From contig JADJWQ010000006.1 in assembly GCA_016716265.1 (NCBI GenBank), forward strand, positions 2,817,501-2,881,500: DNA of 64,000 nt, given 5' to 3'. Below the pieces are notes generated by a model that saw nothing but the letters and a program-made list of their open reading frames with translations, was not told the origin of the DNA and searched no databases. The position numbers and the translations under genes were made by a program. Below are positions 8,538-18,867 of the stretch, piece by piece (position 1 is the stretch's first letter; each line of letters opens with the position of its first letter). The stretch is from Planctomycetota bacterium (GTDB lineage: Bacteria > Planctomycetota > UBA1135 > UBA2386).

Positions 8538-9395
8538 TCAGTACACGCGACGCTTGCCCTCGCCCAGCTTGCCGATCGCGATCTGCAACCGCTTCTCGCG
8601 CGTCGCCGCCTGCTTCGCCTCGGTGATCCACTGCAGCATGTCGCGGCGCATCGCCGGCGTGCACTGCTCCCAGGTCTCCCGGGCGGACTTCGACTTCCGC
8701 AATGCCGCGGTGAACTCCCGCGGCTGCGCCGGCTCGGTCGTCGCGCGCTCGACGCGCTCGTTGCCCGCGGCGTAGGCGGCGACCAGCCAGCCCTGCAGCT
8801 CGGCATCCAGATCGGCCTCCGACCGGACGACGACGGCACGGCTGAGTCGGTCGGCGGCATTGCGGCCGGGAGCCCTCGTCAGTCGGTCGCTCGGCTCGGT
8901 GTCGCCGAGTGCGAGGTGGATCTCGACGCCGGTGCGGACCGGTCGCAGCTCGGCGAACACGAACTTCCGGTAGACGGGCACCATCGTCTTGCAGGCGGTC
9001 GCGATGACGTCAGGGCCGAGCGCCAGAAACCTGTCGATCACCGACTCGTGCAATGGCCGCCACCTCGCGTGCGGCCCCGAGTAGAGCGCGTCGACGAGCG
9101 GCTCCGGGTTTCCGTAGTCCGACTCGCCACCATCGAGCGCGGTAGCTGCGATCCACCATGCCCGCCGTGACGCGACACCGTGCTCGGTCCGCAGCCACGC
9201 GCGCAGCCCGGACTGCTGGTCGATTCCCTTCTCGACGCCGTCGCGCCGCGCCAGTGCGACCCATGCCTCGAACGACCTGCCGGTGTCGGCGAGCAGCCGC
9301 GCGCGCTCGCGATCCGTCGCCCCCAGCCCCGGGTGCGGAGAGTAGCGCGGCCGTGCGCCAGCGGTCTTCGGGGCAGCCTTGCGTCGGGTGGCCAT
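8538..9395 (-). CDS. YdeI/OmpD-associated family protein (DUF4287-DUF5655-like)
   Basis: A 285-residue soluble protein beginning MATRRKAAPKT. The N-terminal third resembles DUF4287 (GRSFEAWVALARRDG). The middle resembles DUF5655 (ESVIDRFLALGPDV). The C-terminal helical tail has the YdeI-like FTAALRKSKSARETWEQ and a lysine-arginine rich end. Family members are small cytosolic proteins of unknown mechanism, some linked to bacteriocin tolerance. It is on the same strand as the EF-G paralogue, with about 65 nt between them if the TTG start is right, so co-transcription is possible. Confidence 0.75.
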   Translation of the reverse strand: MATRRKAAPKTAGARPRYSPHPGLGATDRERARLLADTGRSFEAWVALARRDGVEKGIDQQSGLRAWLRTEHGVASRRAWWIAATALDGGESDYGNPEPLVDALYSGPHARWRPLHESVIDRFLALGPDVIATACKTMVPVYRKFVFAELRPVRTGVEIHLALGDTEPSDRLTRAPGRNAADRLSRAVVVRSEADLDAELQGWLVAAYAAGNERVERATTEPAQPREFTAALRKSKSARETWEQCTPAMRRDMLQWITEAKQAATREKRLQIAIGKLGEGKRRVY

Positions 9396-9445
9396 GGCCG
9401 CGCCATGCGAGCGGCCGGGTCACTCCGCGGCAAGTGCCCCCGCGG

Positions 9446-12370
9446 TCATTGACGCCAGTAGTGCGCGAGGCAGGTCACGCCGGGCACGTCGAGCGTGCGC
9501 ACCAGCGCACCGGTGCCGAGATCGATCACGTCGACCTTGCCGGTATCCGCGAACGCCACGAACGCCAGGCGCGGCAGCGTGGCCGGCACCACGCCGCTCG
9601 CCGTCATCTTCAGGTGGCCCTTGCCGCTGTGGCGCGCGCTCGGCAGCCCCGGCACGACGAGCGACGGTACGTCCAGCGCGCCGCCCTCGTTGGTGAGGTC
9701 GTCGAACGCGACGTCGACCGGCACGCGACCCGACAATCGCACCGCTCCGGCCGCTCCACCGATCGCGCGGGTGATGGCCCACACGCGACCCCGCGACCAC
9801 GGCAGCCGCGACTCGTTGTTCGGGTCGAACACGACCGGCTGCGGTCCGACCGGGCTCCGCGTGAGCTCGAGCAGGCTCAGCTGCGCGACGCCGCGCGCGT
9901 CGCGGTGCGCGATCCAGCACCCCGATGCCACGTCGATGGCCGGCTGGATCGAGGTCGCACCGGCGAACCACGCCGGCGTCACCTGCACGGCGTCGTCGGC
10001 CCCCCAGGGCGCCGGCCCGGACTCGACGATCGTCACCGTGCCATCCGAGCTCAGGACGTAGGCGAACCAGGTGCCGGTCCGGAAACCGGTCGTGACCTGC
10101 CGCGCGCCGACGGCGACGTCGACCGGCTCGCCGAACGCCCCGCGCACCGTGCGGCGCACGGTGAAGGTCCGGCCGTCGAGGATCGTCAGCGAGGCCTCCC
10201 TCGCATTGCACACGAGCAGATCTTCGCCCTCGGGTTGCCACGCGATACCGCGCGGACCGTGACCGACCAGCGATCGTGCGACCGCCTGCAGGAACGTGCT
10301 CGACGACGGGTCCGCGTCGATCAAGAACACGGTGTCGGTCGCGAAGCTGCTGACCGCGAGCCGGTCGAGCGACGGAGCCATCGCCAGGTCGGTCGGATCC
10401 GGAACCGGGATGCGGGCGAGCACCGTCATGCGGTTACTGTTGAGCACGACGATCTCTCCGGCGATGCGATCCGCCGCGAACAGGAAGTGGCCGATCTGCT
10501 GCCGCGACGTGAACGGCGCGTAGAACGGCGGCGGTGGTGGGCTGGGCGGCGCAGGCTGCGGACCGTAGAACACGCCCGGGTGATTGGCGGCGAACAGGCC
10601 GTTCGGCCCGGGCACAAGCAGGTTGAGCGGGCTGGGGATCGCCGGGGGGGCCGTGGTCGTCACGCGACCCGGCACGGACACCGACGTCGTGACGGTCGGC
10701 TCCTCGGTGACGATCAGCCGCGCCGGGTTCGGCGGTGGCAACACGATCCGCGGCGGATTCGGATGCGGGGCGACCTCGATCGTGTTGCCCGGGCCCAGCA
10801 GCATCGTCGCCGGGTTGACCTGATTGGCGCTGCTCACCTGCACGTTGATGCCGGTGTTGTTGAAGATCAGGTCCAGCGACTGACCGATCTGCAGGTCGAC
10901 GACGCTCGCCACCACTGACGGATCCACGAGCTGCGTGCCGAGATTGCTGTCGCGCGTCAACGTCAGCGGCCCCGCGCCGCCGGCATCGAGCGACGTCGCG
11001 CCCGGGATCAGCGCGGGGAACACCCCGGCAGCACCCACGTTCGGGTTGGCGGGGAAGTTCGAGATCGCCGGGTCGCCGGTCCCCTGCCCGAAGCCATCGA
11101 GATCGATCACGCCGATACCGGGCTGGCCGACACTCTGGCCGACGTAGATCGCCTCGGGCGCGACCGGTGCATTGACGACCCCGGGCCCCGGTCCGGTGGA
11201 GAACCGCGCACCGCCGTTCGTCGCGCTCTGCCCGTTGAGTCCGACCGCGGCAGCACCCACCAGCGACAGATCGATCGTGGACGCACCCGGGAGCTGGTGC
11301 GCGGGGCGCACGTGCCAGTCACACAGGTCGCGCCACGAGTCGGGCTCGCCGAAGCATGGGATCGGAAGCCGAGCCGCGCCCACCGTGGCGACGAATTCGA
11401 CCGCGCTCGGCGCCGGGACGAGCCCGTCGGACCCGTAGCCGAGGTCGTACGGCTGGACCGCCGAGCTCAGGTGCAACGTGAAGCGCTGGCCGGGCGGCAG
11501 CATCGTCGCGCCGGGAGGTGGTGTGGTCGCGGCACCCGCCCCGCCCAGCAGCTCGGGAGGCGGCGCGGACGATCCGACCGCCGACGCGACGACGATGCGA
11601 TCGTCGAGGAGCAGGCCCTGCTGGCCGTACGGACCGGGCTCGATCACGAGCCGCAGGTCGACCCCGGCGGGGAAGGTCTCGAACGTCGTCAGGTCATTGT
11701 CGGAGTCCGCGACGAACACCGCGACCTCCGGATCGGCGAGTGCCCCGGCACCGGCGAAGCCCTGTGGGAAGCCGAGCGCCCGAGGATCGAGGACGGTGAT
11801 TCCGTTTCCCGACCGCACGACGGCCCGCACCAGCGTCGATCCGAAGTAGGTCTCCCCCCCGGCGAACAGCCGCGCCGGCACGCGCGTCGTGACGCCGGTG
11901 CCCGACCGGTATGCCAGGAAGCTCACGGCACCCTGCAGCGTCGCCGCCGGATCGAGCGATAGCGTGAACCGGATCGACAAGAATTGATTGCCGGGTGCGC
12001 CATTGGGCAACACCGCCTGCACGGGCCAGGTCGCGACCGGTAGCACCGGATTCACCGCGCTCAGATTCTGGCGCAGCACCGCGAGATCGGTGATGTCGAG
12101 GACCGTGGACGTCGGTTGCCCGAACGCATCGAGCCGGCGGATCCGGTGCGGCAGCAGCTGCCCGGTGCCGGTGGTGACGCCGACGAGGTCGAACAGCGAG
12201 GCGCGCGCGGGCGGAGGTGTCACGGCTACGCGGGTCACGGCTACGCGGGTCGCGGCGAGCCCGGCTCCGCCGGCGGTCGCGGATGCGGCGCCCGCCGCGG
12301 ACTGCGCGGTCAGCAGCGCGAGCGGCGCGAGCACGGATCCGACGATCACCGCGGTCGTGAGCTTCATCAT
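9446..12370 (-). CDS. Large exported protein with C-terminal beta-propeller repeats
   Basis: 974 residues with a Sec signal peptide (MMKLTTAVIVGSVLAPLALL, cleaved near AQSAAGA). The first 600 residues are Gly/Pro/Ala-rich beta material without a recognised domain. A proline-rich hinge near residue 620 (PAPPSPPPPPFYAP) leads into a YVTN/lactonase-like propeller (LFAADRIAGEIVVLN, VSSFATDTVFLIDAD, LLVCNAREASLTILDG). Such propellers are common in exported or cell-surface proteins of planctomycetes and act as binding scaffolds or lactonases. A 15-nt in-frame duplication encodes TRVAVTRVAV just after the signal peptide. The start could be either of two adjacent ATGs. The function is not known. Confidence 0.75.
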   Translation of the reverse strand: MMKLTTAVIVGSVLAPLALLTAQSAAGAASATAGGAGLAATRVAVTRVAVTPPPARASLFDLVGVTTGTGQLLPHRIRRLDAFGQPTSTVLDITDLAVLRQNLSAVNPVLPVATWPVQAVLPNGAPGNQFLSIRFTLSLDPAATLQGAVSFLAYRSGTGVTTRVPARLFAGGETYFGSTLVRAVVRSGNGITVLDPRALGFPQGFAGAGALADPEVAVFVADSDNDLTTFETFPAGVDLRLVIEPGPYGQQGLLLDDRIVVASAVGSSAPPPELLGGAGAATTPPPGATMLPPGQRFTLHLSSAVQPYDLGYGSDGLVPAPSAVEFVATVGAARLPIPCFGEPDSWRDLCDWHVRPAHQLPGASTIDLSLVGAAAVGLNGQSATNGGARFSTGPGPGVVNAPVAPEAIYVGQSVGQPGIGVIDLDGFGQGTGDPAISNFPANPNVGAAGVFPALIPGATSLDAGGAGPLTLTRDSNLGTQLVDPSVVASVVDLQIGQSLDLIFNNTGINVQVSSANQVNPATMLLGPGNTIEVAPHPNPPRIVLPPPNPARLIVTEEPTVTTSVSVPGRVTTTAPPAIPSPLNLLVPGPNGLFAANHPGVFYGPQPAPPSPPPPPFYAPFTSRQQIGHFLFAADRIAGEIVVLNSNRMTVLARIPVPDPTDLAMAPSLDRLAVSSFATDTVFLIDADPSSSTFLQAVARSLVGHGPRGIAWQPEGEDLLVCNAREASLTILDGRTFTVRRTVRGAFGEPVDVAVGARQVTTGFRTGTWFAYVLSSDGTVTIVESGPAPWGADDAVQVTPAWFAGATSIQPAIDVASGCWIAHRDARGVAQLSLLELTRSPVGPQPVVFDPNNESRLPWSRGRVWAITRAIGGAAGAVRLSGRVPVDVAFDDLTNEGGALDVPSLVVPGLPSARHSGKGHLKMTASGVVPATLPRLAFVAFADTGKVDVIDLGTGALVRTLDVPGVTCLAHYWRQ

Positions 12371-12965
12371 GGGGAAGGCCCTCGGGAGAGGCGGGTCGGG
12401 GCAGGTAGCCAGCCGCGACGGCGACGGTCACGCGCTTCGTGCACGCCGAGGCGCGCCGGCTCCATTTCGCCGACATGTCAATGCGATACCGCGTCGCGCC
12501 GGAGGGTGGGCCGCTCGCGACGCGAGCCACACCCGGAAGCACCGCGGAATACCCGAACATGATCGCCCGGCGGAGCGTGGCGCCGTACCCCGCTTGCGTG
12601 ATCCGTCCGCGTCCTGGATCATCCGATCACCCCTCCGGCGCAGCGCCCTACCCCCGGGCCCGCGCCATGCCTGCAGGAAGCGGGAGCCGTCGTGCGTGCG
12701 GTGCCACGAGACACGGAGAGATCCGCCCTGGCGGAGCGCGTACCAGAGTCGGTCCGCGGGTCGCCGATTCGGGAAGGACTCCGCGAACGACCGCGGGCCG
12801 CTCCGACACCCACGTGGAAGCGCTCGTCGCAACCACCCACGTCCGGGAGCGTCGATCGCGAGTTCCGCTCCTGCCTCGCCCGCGCGTCCGAGTCGCTCGG
12901 CGGGCGGGCCCCCTGCGCCCCCAGACCCCAGACCCCAGACCCCAGACCCCAGACTGGAAAGACCC
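12371..12965. other. Divergent intergenic region (595 nt)
   Basis: This region separates two divergently transcribed genes for exported proteins and must hold both promoters. Several short open frames cross it but none has a recognisable product or ribosome binding site. The only distinct structure seen is the C-rich heptad repeat at its right end. Confidence 0.5.
12918..12954. repeat. AGACCCC heptad tandem repeat; G-quadruplex motif on the minus strand
   Basis: Four exact AGACCCC units plus a partial one give five runs of at least four C separated by AGA. On the complementary strand these are five G-runs separated by TCT, a canonical G-quadruplex motif. It lies 12 nt before the ATG of the following gene, that is, in its leader. 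Confidence 0.85.
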
Positions 12966-15900
12966 ATGCCTGATCGATTGCTCTCCGTCGCGAGCGTCGC
13001 CCTGTTCGCAGGGCTCGGCGTCGCGCAGACCAACGCCCTCCCGTACGGCATCGCCGTCGGGGCCGACCCTGGCTGGTCGAGCCGGTACGACCCGGCCGGC
13101 ATTCCGCTCGAGTCGACCTCCAGGTGCCAGGGCCCCGCGCATTGGAGCCCGACCGGCGCCTACTGGTTCGAGTTCGGCCCGCTGCAGAGCCCGCAGCGCG
13201 TCGGTGGCCGTCAGCTCACCATGACCGGCGGCTTCGACTTCGTGTCGCCGTTCCTCGGCGCCGACACGACGGATCTCGCGGTCGACGCGCGCGGAATGGC
13301 GTTCGTCGCGCTCGCCAATGCAACCGTCGTGGAGGTCGGCGTCAACACCGGCGTGCTGCGCAGTTGGAACCTGGCGGCGACACCCACGGCGATCGCCCTC
13401 GACGAGGCCGGCAATCTGTGGCTCGCGCTGGCCGGGAGCCCGCTGTGGACGCTGCAGCGCCTCGACCCGGCGACCGGTCGATCGAGCTTCTTCACGGTTC
13501 CCAACACGTCCGGCGACATCGCTCAGGTCCTGCTGGACGGGCGTAACGCCGGGAGCCACGTGTTCGTGTGCGGCGCGGGCAACGCGGGCGTCGTCGAGAT
13601 CGATCCAGCCACCGGCGTGGCGACGCGCTACGCGTTCTCGGAGCGACCGTCCGCTCCCGCCGACGAGCTCGAGCTCGCACCGGACGGCTCGGTCTGGGCG
13701 CTGAGCCGCAGTGCGGGGATCTGGCGCCTCGATTCCGCCACGGGTTCGTTCGTCCGGTTCCTCGACGCTCGGGTCGACACCATGGGCTTCGATGCCGACG
13801 GCGGGCTGTGGATCGTCGAGCAGGGCCGGCTGCAGCGATTCGATGCGCGCTCGCACGAGCTCGACGTCCGTCGCTTCGTGTCGGCCGGCGGTGGAGCGGC
13901 TCGCATGCGCGATCCCGCCGGCGTGACCCTGGCCCGCGTCGTGGCCGGCGGTCTCGACTCCGATAGCGATGGCGTGACGAACCGCGACGAGGCCATCGCT
14001 GGCACGGATCCCTGGGATCCGTTGTCGACGCCGTCCCTCGATCTGACGGCCTTCGTCGATGCGCCGGCGGGCGGCGAGTTGCGCGTCGCGCTGCGCGGTA
14101 ATCTCGCATTGGCGACCCTCGCGTTTGCCACGTCACCGGCGCGGCCGGGCATCTCGATCCGAGGTATCGGCGGCGCATTGGAGTTGCTTCCCGCGGCGAT
14201 CCTCGGCTTCGAGCCGCTGCTCGTCCCGGGCTCTCTCGAGCTTCCGATACCCGGCGTCGTGGCGATGCAGGGCGTATGGATCCAGGCGGTCGTGTTCCCG
14301 ATCGTCGGTGGAGTGCGCTTCTCGGACTCGACGCGTATCGACCTGCGACCGGCAGTGCGGTTCGGGATCTCGGAGCTGTTCTCGAATGCCTCCAACCGCG
14401 ATCCGGTCGCCAGCGGCGGGCAGTGGGCGAGCGGGGCGCTGACCCCCGCGGTGCTCGGTGGCCGCGGGCTGCTCGGCTCGTTCGACCACACGGTCGGTCG
14501 CTACGCCGGCAACCTCGGCGGCCTCGAGACCTTCGTGTTCGACACCGACGGTCAGGACTTCCCGGCGACGCGAACGCTGTTCGGTCGCGCGGTGCGCGTC
14601 ACGGACGGCGTGTTCGAGTTCAGCGACCTGCGGGTGCCGAGCGGCGTGCGCGTGGTGTTCCGCGGTAGCCACCCGGCAGTGCTGCGCGTCGCGGGCGACG
14701 TCCGCCTCGACGGCGAGCTCACGGTCGATGGCGAGTCCGTCGCCGACGGCTACGACGCCACGGCGATCGCCAATCCGCTGGCCGGCACCTGGTCGCCACG
14801 CGTCGGACAGCCCGGCAGCCGCGGAGGTGCGGGCGGCGGCACGGGCGGCGCTGGTGCCACCGGCTGCGATGGCAACGGAGCGCAACCGATCCACTTCGGC
14901 TCGGACGGCTCCGCGATCCTCTCGTCGCTGCTCAGCGGGTATGCCGGCTGGCCCGGCCGCATCGCGACGGGCGGCCGTGGCGCCCCGCCGTTCCCCGCGG
15001 ACGGCCGCGACGCGAGCGTCGTGTTCGGTCTGTTCGCAAGCATCACAGGCAATGCTGCCGGTGGCGGCTCCGGCGGCGCGTTCCTCAGTGCCGGTGGCGA
15101 CGGAATGGCGTTGCGGGGGTTCACCGGCTCCCCGGGCGATCTCGGCCCACCGACCCCCGGCGGCGTCGAGGTACCACTGCTGACGGCGGCGTTCGGCGTG
15201 TCGAGCCTCGACCACTATCTCGTCGGCGGTGCCGGCGGCGGCGGCGGTGGCTCGCAGCCCGTGAACATGACGGTGCAGAACATCACCTTCGAGAACCGGC
15301 CCTGGCACGCGGGCGGTGGCGGCGCCGGCGGCGGCGGCGCGCTGGCCCTCCGCATCGGCGACGAGCTCGCCGTCGCGGCCGGGGCGGCATTGGCGGCACG
15401 GGGTGGTCGCGGCGGCCAGGGGCTGAGCTACAACGTGGGCCCCGCGTCGCCGGGTGGCGGTGGCTCCGGCGGCTCGCTACTGCTGCAGGTGACCGACCCC
15501 GCGCGGGTCTCGCAAGCCGGCACGCTCGACGTCTCCGGTGGCGTCGGTGGACTGCTCCGCAACATCCAGTTCAACGGGCTGTTCGTCGAGACGGTCGGCG
15601 GTGACGGCGGCCACGGCTTCGTCCGCCTCGAGGCACCGCAGGGCGCGACGCTGCGGACGCTCGGCAACGTCGTGGGACCGGCCACGCTCCCCGCAGACTC
15701 GGTGGGAACCCTCGCTGACCGAGACGATTGGTCGTCGGCGCGCTCGATCTTCTATCCGACCGGCTCGATCTTCGCGCCGGTCTGGCAGTCGTACACGGCA
15801 CGCGTGCGCGTCGCCGGACAGACCATCGACTACTCGGACGATCCCGCGCGCTACAACCCGGCGAACGTGCCGGGCCTGCCGATCCAGCTGTTCGTCCAGG

Positions 15901-16079
15901 GCGGCCGCAGCGACGCGACCGGTGCGATCCACCCGGCCGGCCCGTGGCGGACCTTCGTCGGCGGCCCCGCCGGCCTCGCGCAGGACGATTGCAACGCCGT
16001 GCGCTTCCTGATCCTGTTCGATCGGCAGGCCGCGGCCAACGTGGTGGTCGAGCGCGTGGAGATCGCCTTCACGCGGTGA
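12966..16079 (+). CDS. Exported propeller and glycine-rich repeat protein
   Basis: 1037 residues with a signal peptide (LLSVASVALFAGLGVAQ). The first 320 residues look like a streptogramin-lyase/NHL-like propeller (AVDARGMAFVALANA, ALDEAGNLWLALAG, ELAPDGSVWALSRS). A calcium-binding thrombospondin-3-like segment follows (DSDSDGVTNRDE, near residue 330). After a beta-rich middle comes a very glycine-rich half (GGAGGGTGGAGATG, GGAGGGGGGSQP) similar to adhesin or trimeric surface proteins. The ATG follows a C-rich heptad repeat by 12 nt. A surface matrix or adhesin role is plausible but not shown. It is divergent from the other large exported protein. Confidence 0.75.
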   Translation: MPDRLLSVASVALFAGLGVAQTNALPYGIAVGADPGWSSRYDPAGIPLESTSRCQGPAHWSPTGAYWFEFGPLQSPQRVGGRQLTMTGGFDFVSPFLGADTTDLAVDARGMAFVALANATVVEVGVNTGVLRSWNLAATPTAIALDEAGNLWLALAGSPLWTLQRLDPATGRSSFFTVPNTSGDIAQVLLDGRNAGSHVFVCGAGNAGVVEIDPATGVATRYAFSERPSAPADELELAPDGSVWALSRSAGIWRLDSATGSFVRFLDARVDTMGFDADGGLWIVEQGRLQRFDARSHELDVRRFVSAGGGAARMRDPAGVTLARVVAGGLDSDSDGVTNRDEAIAGTDPWDPLSTPSLDLTAFVDAPAGGELRVALRGNLALATLAFATSPARPGISIRGIGGALELLPAAILGFEPLLVPGSLELPIPGVVAMQGVWIQAVVFPIVGGVRFSDSTRIDLRPAVRFGISELFSNASNRDPVASGGQWASGALTPAVLGGRGLLGSFDHTVGRYAGNLGGLETFVFDTDGQDFPATRTLFGRAVRVTDGVFEFSDLRVPSGVRVVFRGSHPAVLRVAGDVRLDGELTVDGESVADGYDATAIANPLAGTWSPRVGQPGSRGGAGGGTGGAGATGCDGNGAQPIHFGSDGSAILSSLLSGYAGWPGRIATGGRGAPPFPADGRDASVVFGLFASITGNAAGGGSGGAFLSAGGDGMALRGFTGSPGDLGPPTPGGVEVPLLTAAFGVSSLDHYLVGGAGGGGGGSQPVNMTVQNITFENRPWHAGGGGAGGGGALALRIGDELAVAAGAALAARGGRGGQGLSYNVGPASPGGGGSGGSLLLQVTDPARVSQAGTLDVSGGVGGLLRNIQFNGLFVETVGGDGGHGFVRLEAPQGATLRTLGNVVGPATLPADSVGTLADRDDWSSARSIFYPTGSIFAPVWQSYTARVRVAGQTIDYSDDPARYNPANVPGLPIQLFVQGGRSDATGAIHPAGPWRTFVGGPAGLAQDDCNAVRFLILFDRQAAANVVVERVEIAFTR

Positions 16080-16209
16080 CCACCACGGTCGCCCCTCGGG
16101 CCGACCACGCTCGACCGCGACACGATCCACCGCGGAGCGTCGCGCAACGCGGCCGAGCTGCCCTGCACCGGACGCGCCTGACGCCGCGGTCGCAGGGCCG
16201 GCGCGGAGC

Positions 16210-16410
16210 TCACGCCGCCGGCTGCCGGCCGCGGTCGAGGCGCTTCAGGATCATCTCGGCGGGGCAGAAGTGCGTGAACGCCGACTGCAGCAGGTTCAGG
16301 CCGACGAACGCGGTCAACAGGTGCCAGGCCGGGTGATGCCACCGGCCGAGCGCCAGGGACACCAGCACGAGCGTGCCGGCGAGGACGCGGATGCGGTTCT
16401 CGATGGTCAT
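16210..16410 (-). CDS. DUF2892 (YgaP-like) small membrane protein
   Basis: A 66-residue protein with two closely spaced hydrophobic segments (LAGTLVLVSLALG and LLTAFVGLNLLQSAF) followed by FCPAEMILKRL, the pattern of the DUF2892/YgaP transmembrane domain, which is often found beside rhodanese and sulfur or copper proteins. It begins MTIENRIRVLAG, the usual family start. It stands alone between two genes for secreted proteins. Confidence 0.8.
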   Translation of the reverse strand: MTIENRIRVLAGTLVLVSLALGRWHHPAWHLLTAFVGLNLLQSAFTHFCPAEMILKRLDRGRQPAA

Positions 16411-16588
16411 GGGATTCGCCAGACTCCGGGAATCCCCGCTGCGGAGGCACCAGGGGGCGCGGCCGGCGCGCGGGGGCCGGACGCGTCAACGCCACGCACC
16501 CGGTCGTCGTTTCACCGCTGGACGCCCGGCTGGTCACCGCTGGCACCCGCGAGCGCGCGGCCACGCGCCGGGAGCGGCGCGCCGCCGG

Positions 16589-18790
16589 TCAGCTCCCGAC
16601 CCGCGCGCCGAGGTTCGCGAGCGCGAACGCGTAGATGTCGGCGATCTCCTCGATCTGCATGGCGGTCGGCTTGCCGCTGCCGTGGCCGGCGCGGGTCTCG
16701 ATGCGGATCAGCACCGGCGCGGGGCCGGCCTGCGCCTCCTGCAGCCGCGCGGCGAACTTGAACGAGTGGCCGGGCACGACGCGGTCGTCGGTGTCGGCGG
16801 TGGTGACCAGCGTCGCGGGGTAGGACACGCCGTCCCTCAGGGCGTGGTAGGGCGAGTACCTCAGCAGGTAGCGGAACATCGCCTCGCTGTCCTTCGCCGA
16901 GCCGTAGTCGTCGGTCCAATAGCGGCCCGCCGTGAACTCGTCGTAGCGCAGCATGTCCATCACACCGACCGCCGGCAGCGCGACCGCGAACAGCTCCGGT
17001 CGCTGCGCCATGCACGCGCCGACGAGCAGGCCGCCGTTGCTGCCGCCCTGGATCGCGAGCTTGTCGCTGCGCGTGTAGCCCTTCGCGATCAGGAACTCCG
17101 CGGCGGCGATGAAGTCGTCGAAGACGTTCTGCTTCTCCATCTGCTTGCCGGCCTCGTGCCACGCGCGGCCGTACTCGCCACCGCCCCGCAGATTGGCGAC
17201 CGCATAGATACCGCCCAGCTCGAGCCACGCCGCCCGTGACACCGAGAACCCGGGCTGCAGCGAGATGTCGAAGCCGCCGTATCCGTACAGCAAGGTCGGG
17301 TGGCTGCCGTCGAGTTCGATGCCCTTCTTGTGCGTGACGAACATCGGCACGCGCGTGCCGTCCTTGCTCCGGTAGAAGACCTGCTCGGTGACGTAGCTGG
17401 CCGCATCGAAGTCGACCTTCGCACGCCAGAACAGCTCGCTGGTACCGGTAAGCAGGTCGTAGCGGTAGATCGACGGCGGGGTCGCGAAGCTGCTGAAGCT
17501 GTAGAAGGTGAACGTGTCGTGCGGCTCGCCGTCGAAGCCACCCGCCGTGCCGACGCCGGGCATCTCGACGGTGCGTACGTGCCGGCCGTCGAGAGCGTGG
17601 AGCTCGACCGCGGTCTTCACGTCGCGCAGGTACTGGCAGATCAGCAGATTGCCGACGAACGACACGCCGAGCAGCGGCTCCTCGCGCTGCGGCACCACCT
17701 CGACCCAGTGCTCCCTGGCCGGCCTGCGCACGTCGATCCGGACGACCCGCTGCCGAGGCGCGTCGACGTCGGTCGTCATGTAGAAGACCGGGCCGTCGTT
17801 CCACACGTAGCCGTAGTCGTTCTCGAACTCGTCGACGAGCGGCACCGGCGCCGCATAGGGCTTCGCCAGGTCCTTCAGGTAGATGCGGTAGCGATCGTCG
17901 GTGCCGACCGAGACCTGGATCACGAGCCAGCGGCCGTCCTCGGTCGCGAACGCGCCGTAGTTCCAGTCGGGATGCTCCGGCCGCCAGTAGACGACGTAGT
18001 CCTCGGACTGCGGCGTGCCGAGGCGGTGGTACATGACCTTGTTCTCGAGATTCAGGCTCGTGAACTGCGCGCCGGGCGCCGGGTCGGGGTACTTGCTGTA
18101 GAAGAAGCCCTCGCCCCGCGCATCCCATGACGGCGACGTGAACTTCAGGTGCTCGAGGACGTCCGGCAGGTCGGTGCCGGTCGCGACGTCGCGGACGCGC
18201 CAGGTGCGCCAGTCGCTGCCGCCGTCCTGGATGCCGTAGGCGCAGTAGCGGCCGTCCCTGCTGAACGACATGCCGCCGAGCGCGACCGTGCCGTCCTCGC
18301 TCCACGTGTTCGGGTCGAACAGCACGCGCGCCTCTCCGTCCGGCGTGTCGGACACGTAGACGACGCTGTGGTTCTGCAGCCCGTCGTTGCGCGAGCACAC
18401 CCAGTGCTCGCCGACGCGCGACGGTGCGGAGCGCCGCGCGTAGTTCCACAGCTCCGTCAGCCGCCGCTCGATCCGCTCGCGACCGGGCAGCTTCTTCAGG
18501 TAGGCGAACGTCACGTCGTTCTCGCGCCGGACCCAGTCCCGCACCTCCGGCGACTCGCGCACGTCCTGCTCGAGCCAGCGGTACGGGTCCGGGACCTGCA
18601 CCCCCCAATGGGCGTCGACCTGATCGACCTTCTTCGTCGTCGGATAGCTGGGGCGCATCGGCGGCTGCGGATCCTGGGGGCGCCCGGCAGCGCTCGCCGG
18701 CAGGGCGATCGCGACGGCGAGTGCGACGGCGAGCGGCGAGCGCGACGGCCGGCGTACGCTCGCGAAGAGGTCTCGTTGGCTTGCGGACAT
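16589..18790 (-). CDS. Prolyl oligopeptidase (S9A family), exported
   Basis: 733 residues with an N-terminal signal-like segment (LAVALAVAIALPASAAG), then the seven-bladed propeller and a C-terminal alpha/beta hydrolase. The catalytic serine is in GGSNGG at about residue 584, the aspartate in TADTDDRV (about 668) and the histidine in AGHGSGK (about 703). All three elements of the triad are present and the length is typical of S9A enzymes. It would cleave short proline-containing peptides, probably outside the cytoplasm. The ATG at 18790 was chosen because it places the signal peptide at the N-terminus; the open frame continues far upstream through other genes. Confidence 0.92.
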   Translation of the reverse strand: MSASQRDLFASVRRPSRSPLAVALAVAIALPASAAGRPQDPQPPMRPSYPTTKKVDQVDAHWGVQVPDPYRWLEQDVRESPEVRDWVRRENDVTFAYLKKLPGRERIERRLTELWNYARRSAPSRVGEHWVCSRNDGLQNHSVVYVSDTPDGEARVLFDPNTWSEDGTVALGGMSFSRDGRYCAYGIQDGGSDWRTWRVRDVATGTDLPDVLEHLKFTSPSWDARGEGFFYSKYPDPAPGAQFTSLNLENKVMYHRLGTPQSEDYVVYWRPEHPDWNYGAFATEDGRWLVIQVSVGTDDRYRIYLKDLAKPYAAPVPLVDEFENDYGYVWNDGPVFYMTTDVDAPRQRVVRIDVRRPAREHWVEVVPQREEPLLGVSFVGNLLICQYLRDVKTAVELHALDGRHVRTVEMPGVGTAGGFDGEPHDTFTFYSFSSFATPPSIYRYDLLTGTSELFWRAKVDFDAASYVTEQVFYRSKDGTRVPMFVTHKKGIELDGSHPTLLYGYGGFDISLQPGFSVSRAAWLELGGIYAVANLRGGGEYGRAWHEAGKQMEKQNVFDDFIAAAEFLIAKGYTRSDKLAIQGGSNGGLLVGACMAQRPELFAVALPAVGVMDMLRYDEFTAGRYWTDDYGSAKDSEAMFRYLLRYSPYHALRDGVSYPATLVTTADTDDRVVPGHSFKFAARLQEAQAGPAPVLIRIETRAGHGSGKPTAMQIEEIADIYAFALANLGARVGS

Positions 18791-18867
18791 GGGCTTCTCT
18801 CGACGGGTCGGACGATCGTCGCGGCGCGCGGCGGGGAATGCCAGCGCGACGACCCGCGCCGGCGCCG

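Noticed and set aside
12918..12954. CRISPR-like short repeat
   Set aside because: It is a 7-nt perfect tandem repeat without spacers; no CRISPR array or cas gene was seen in the window.
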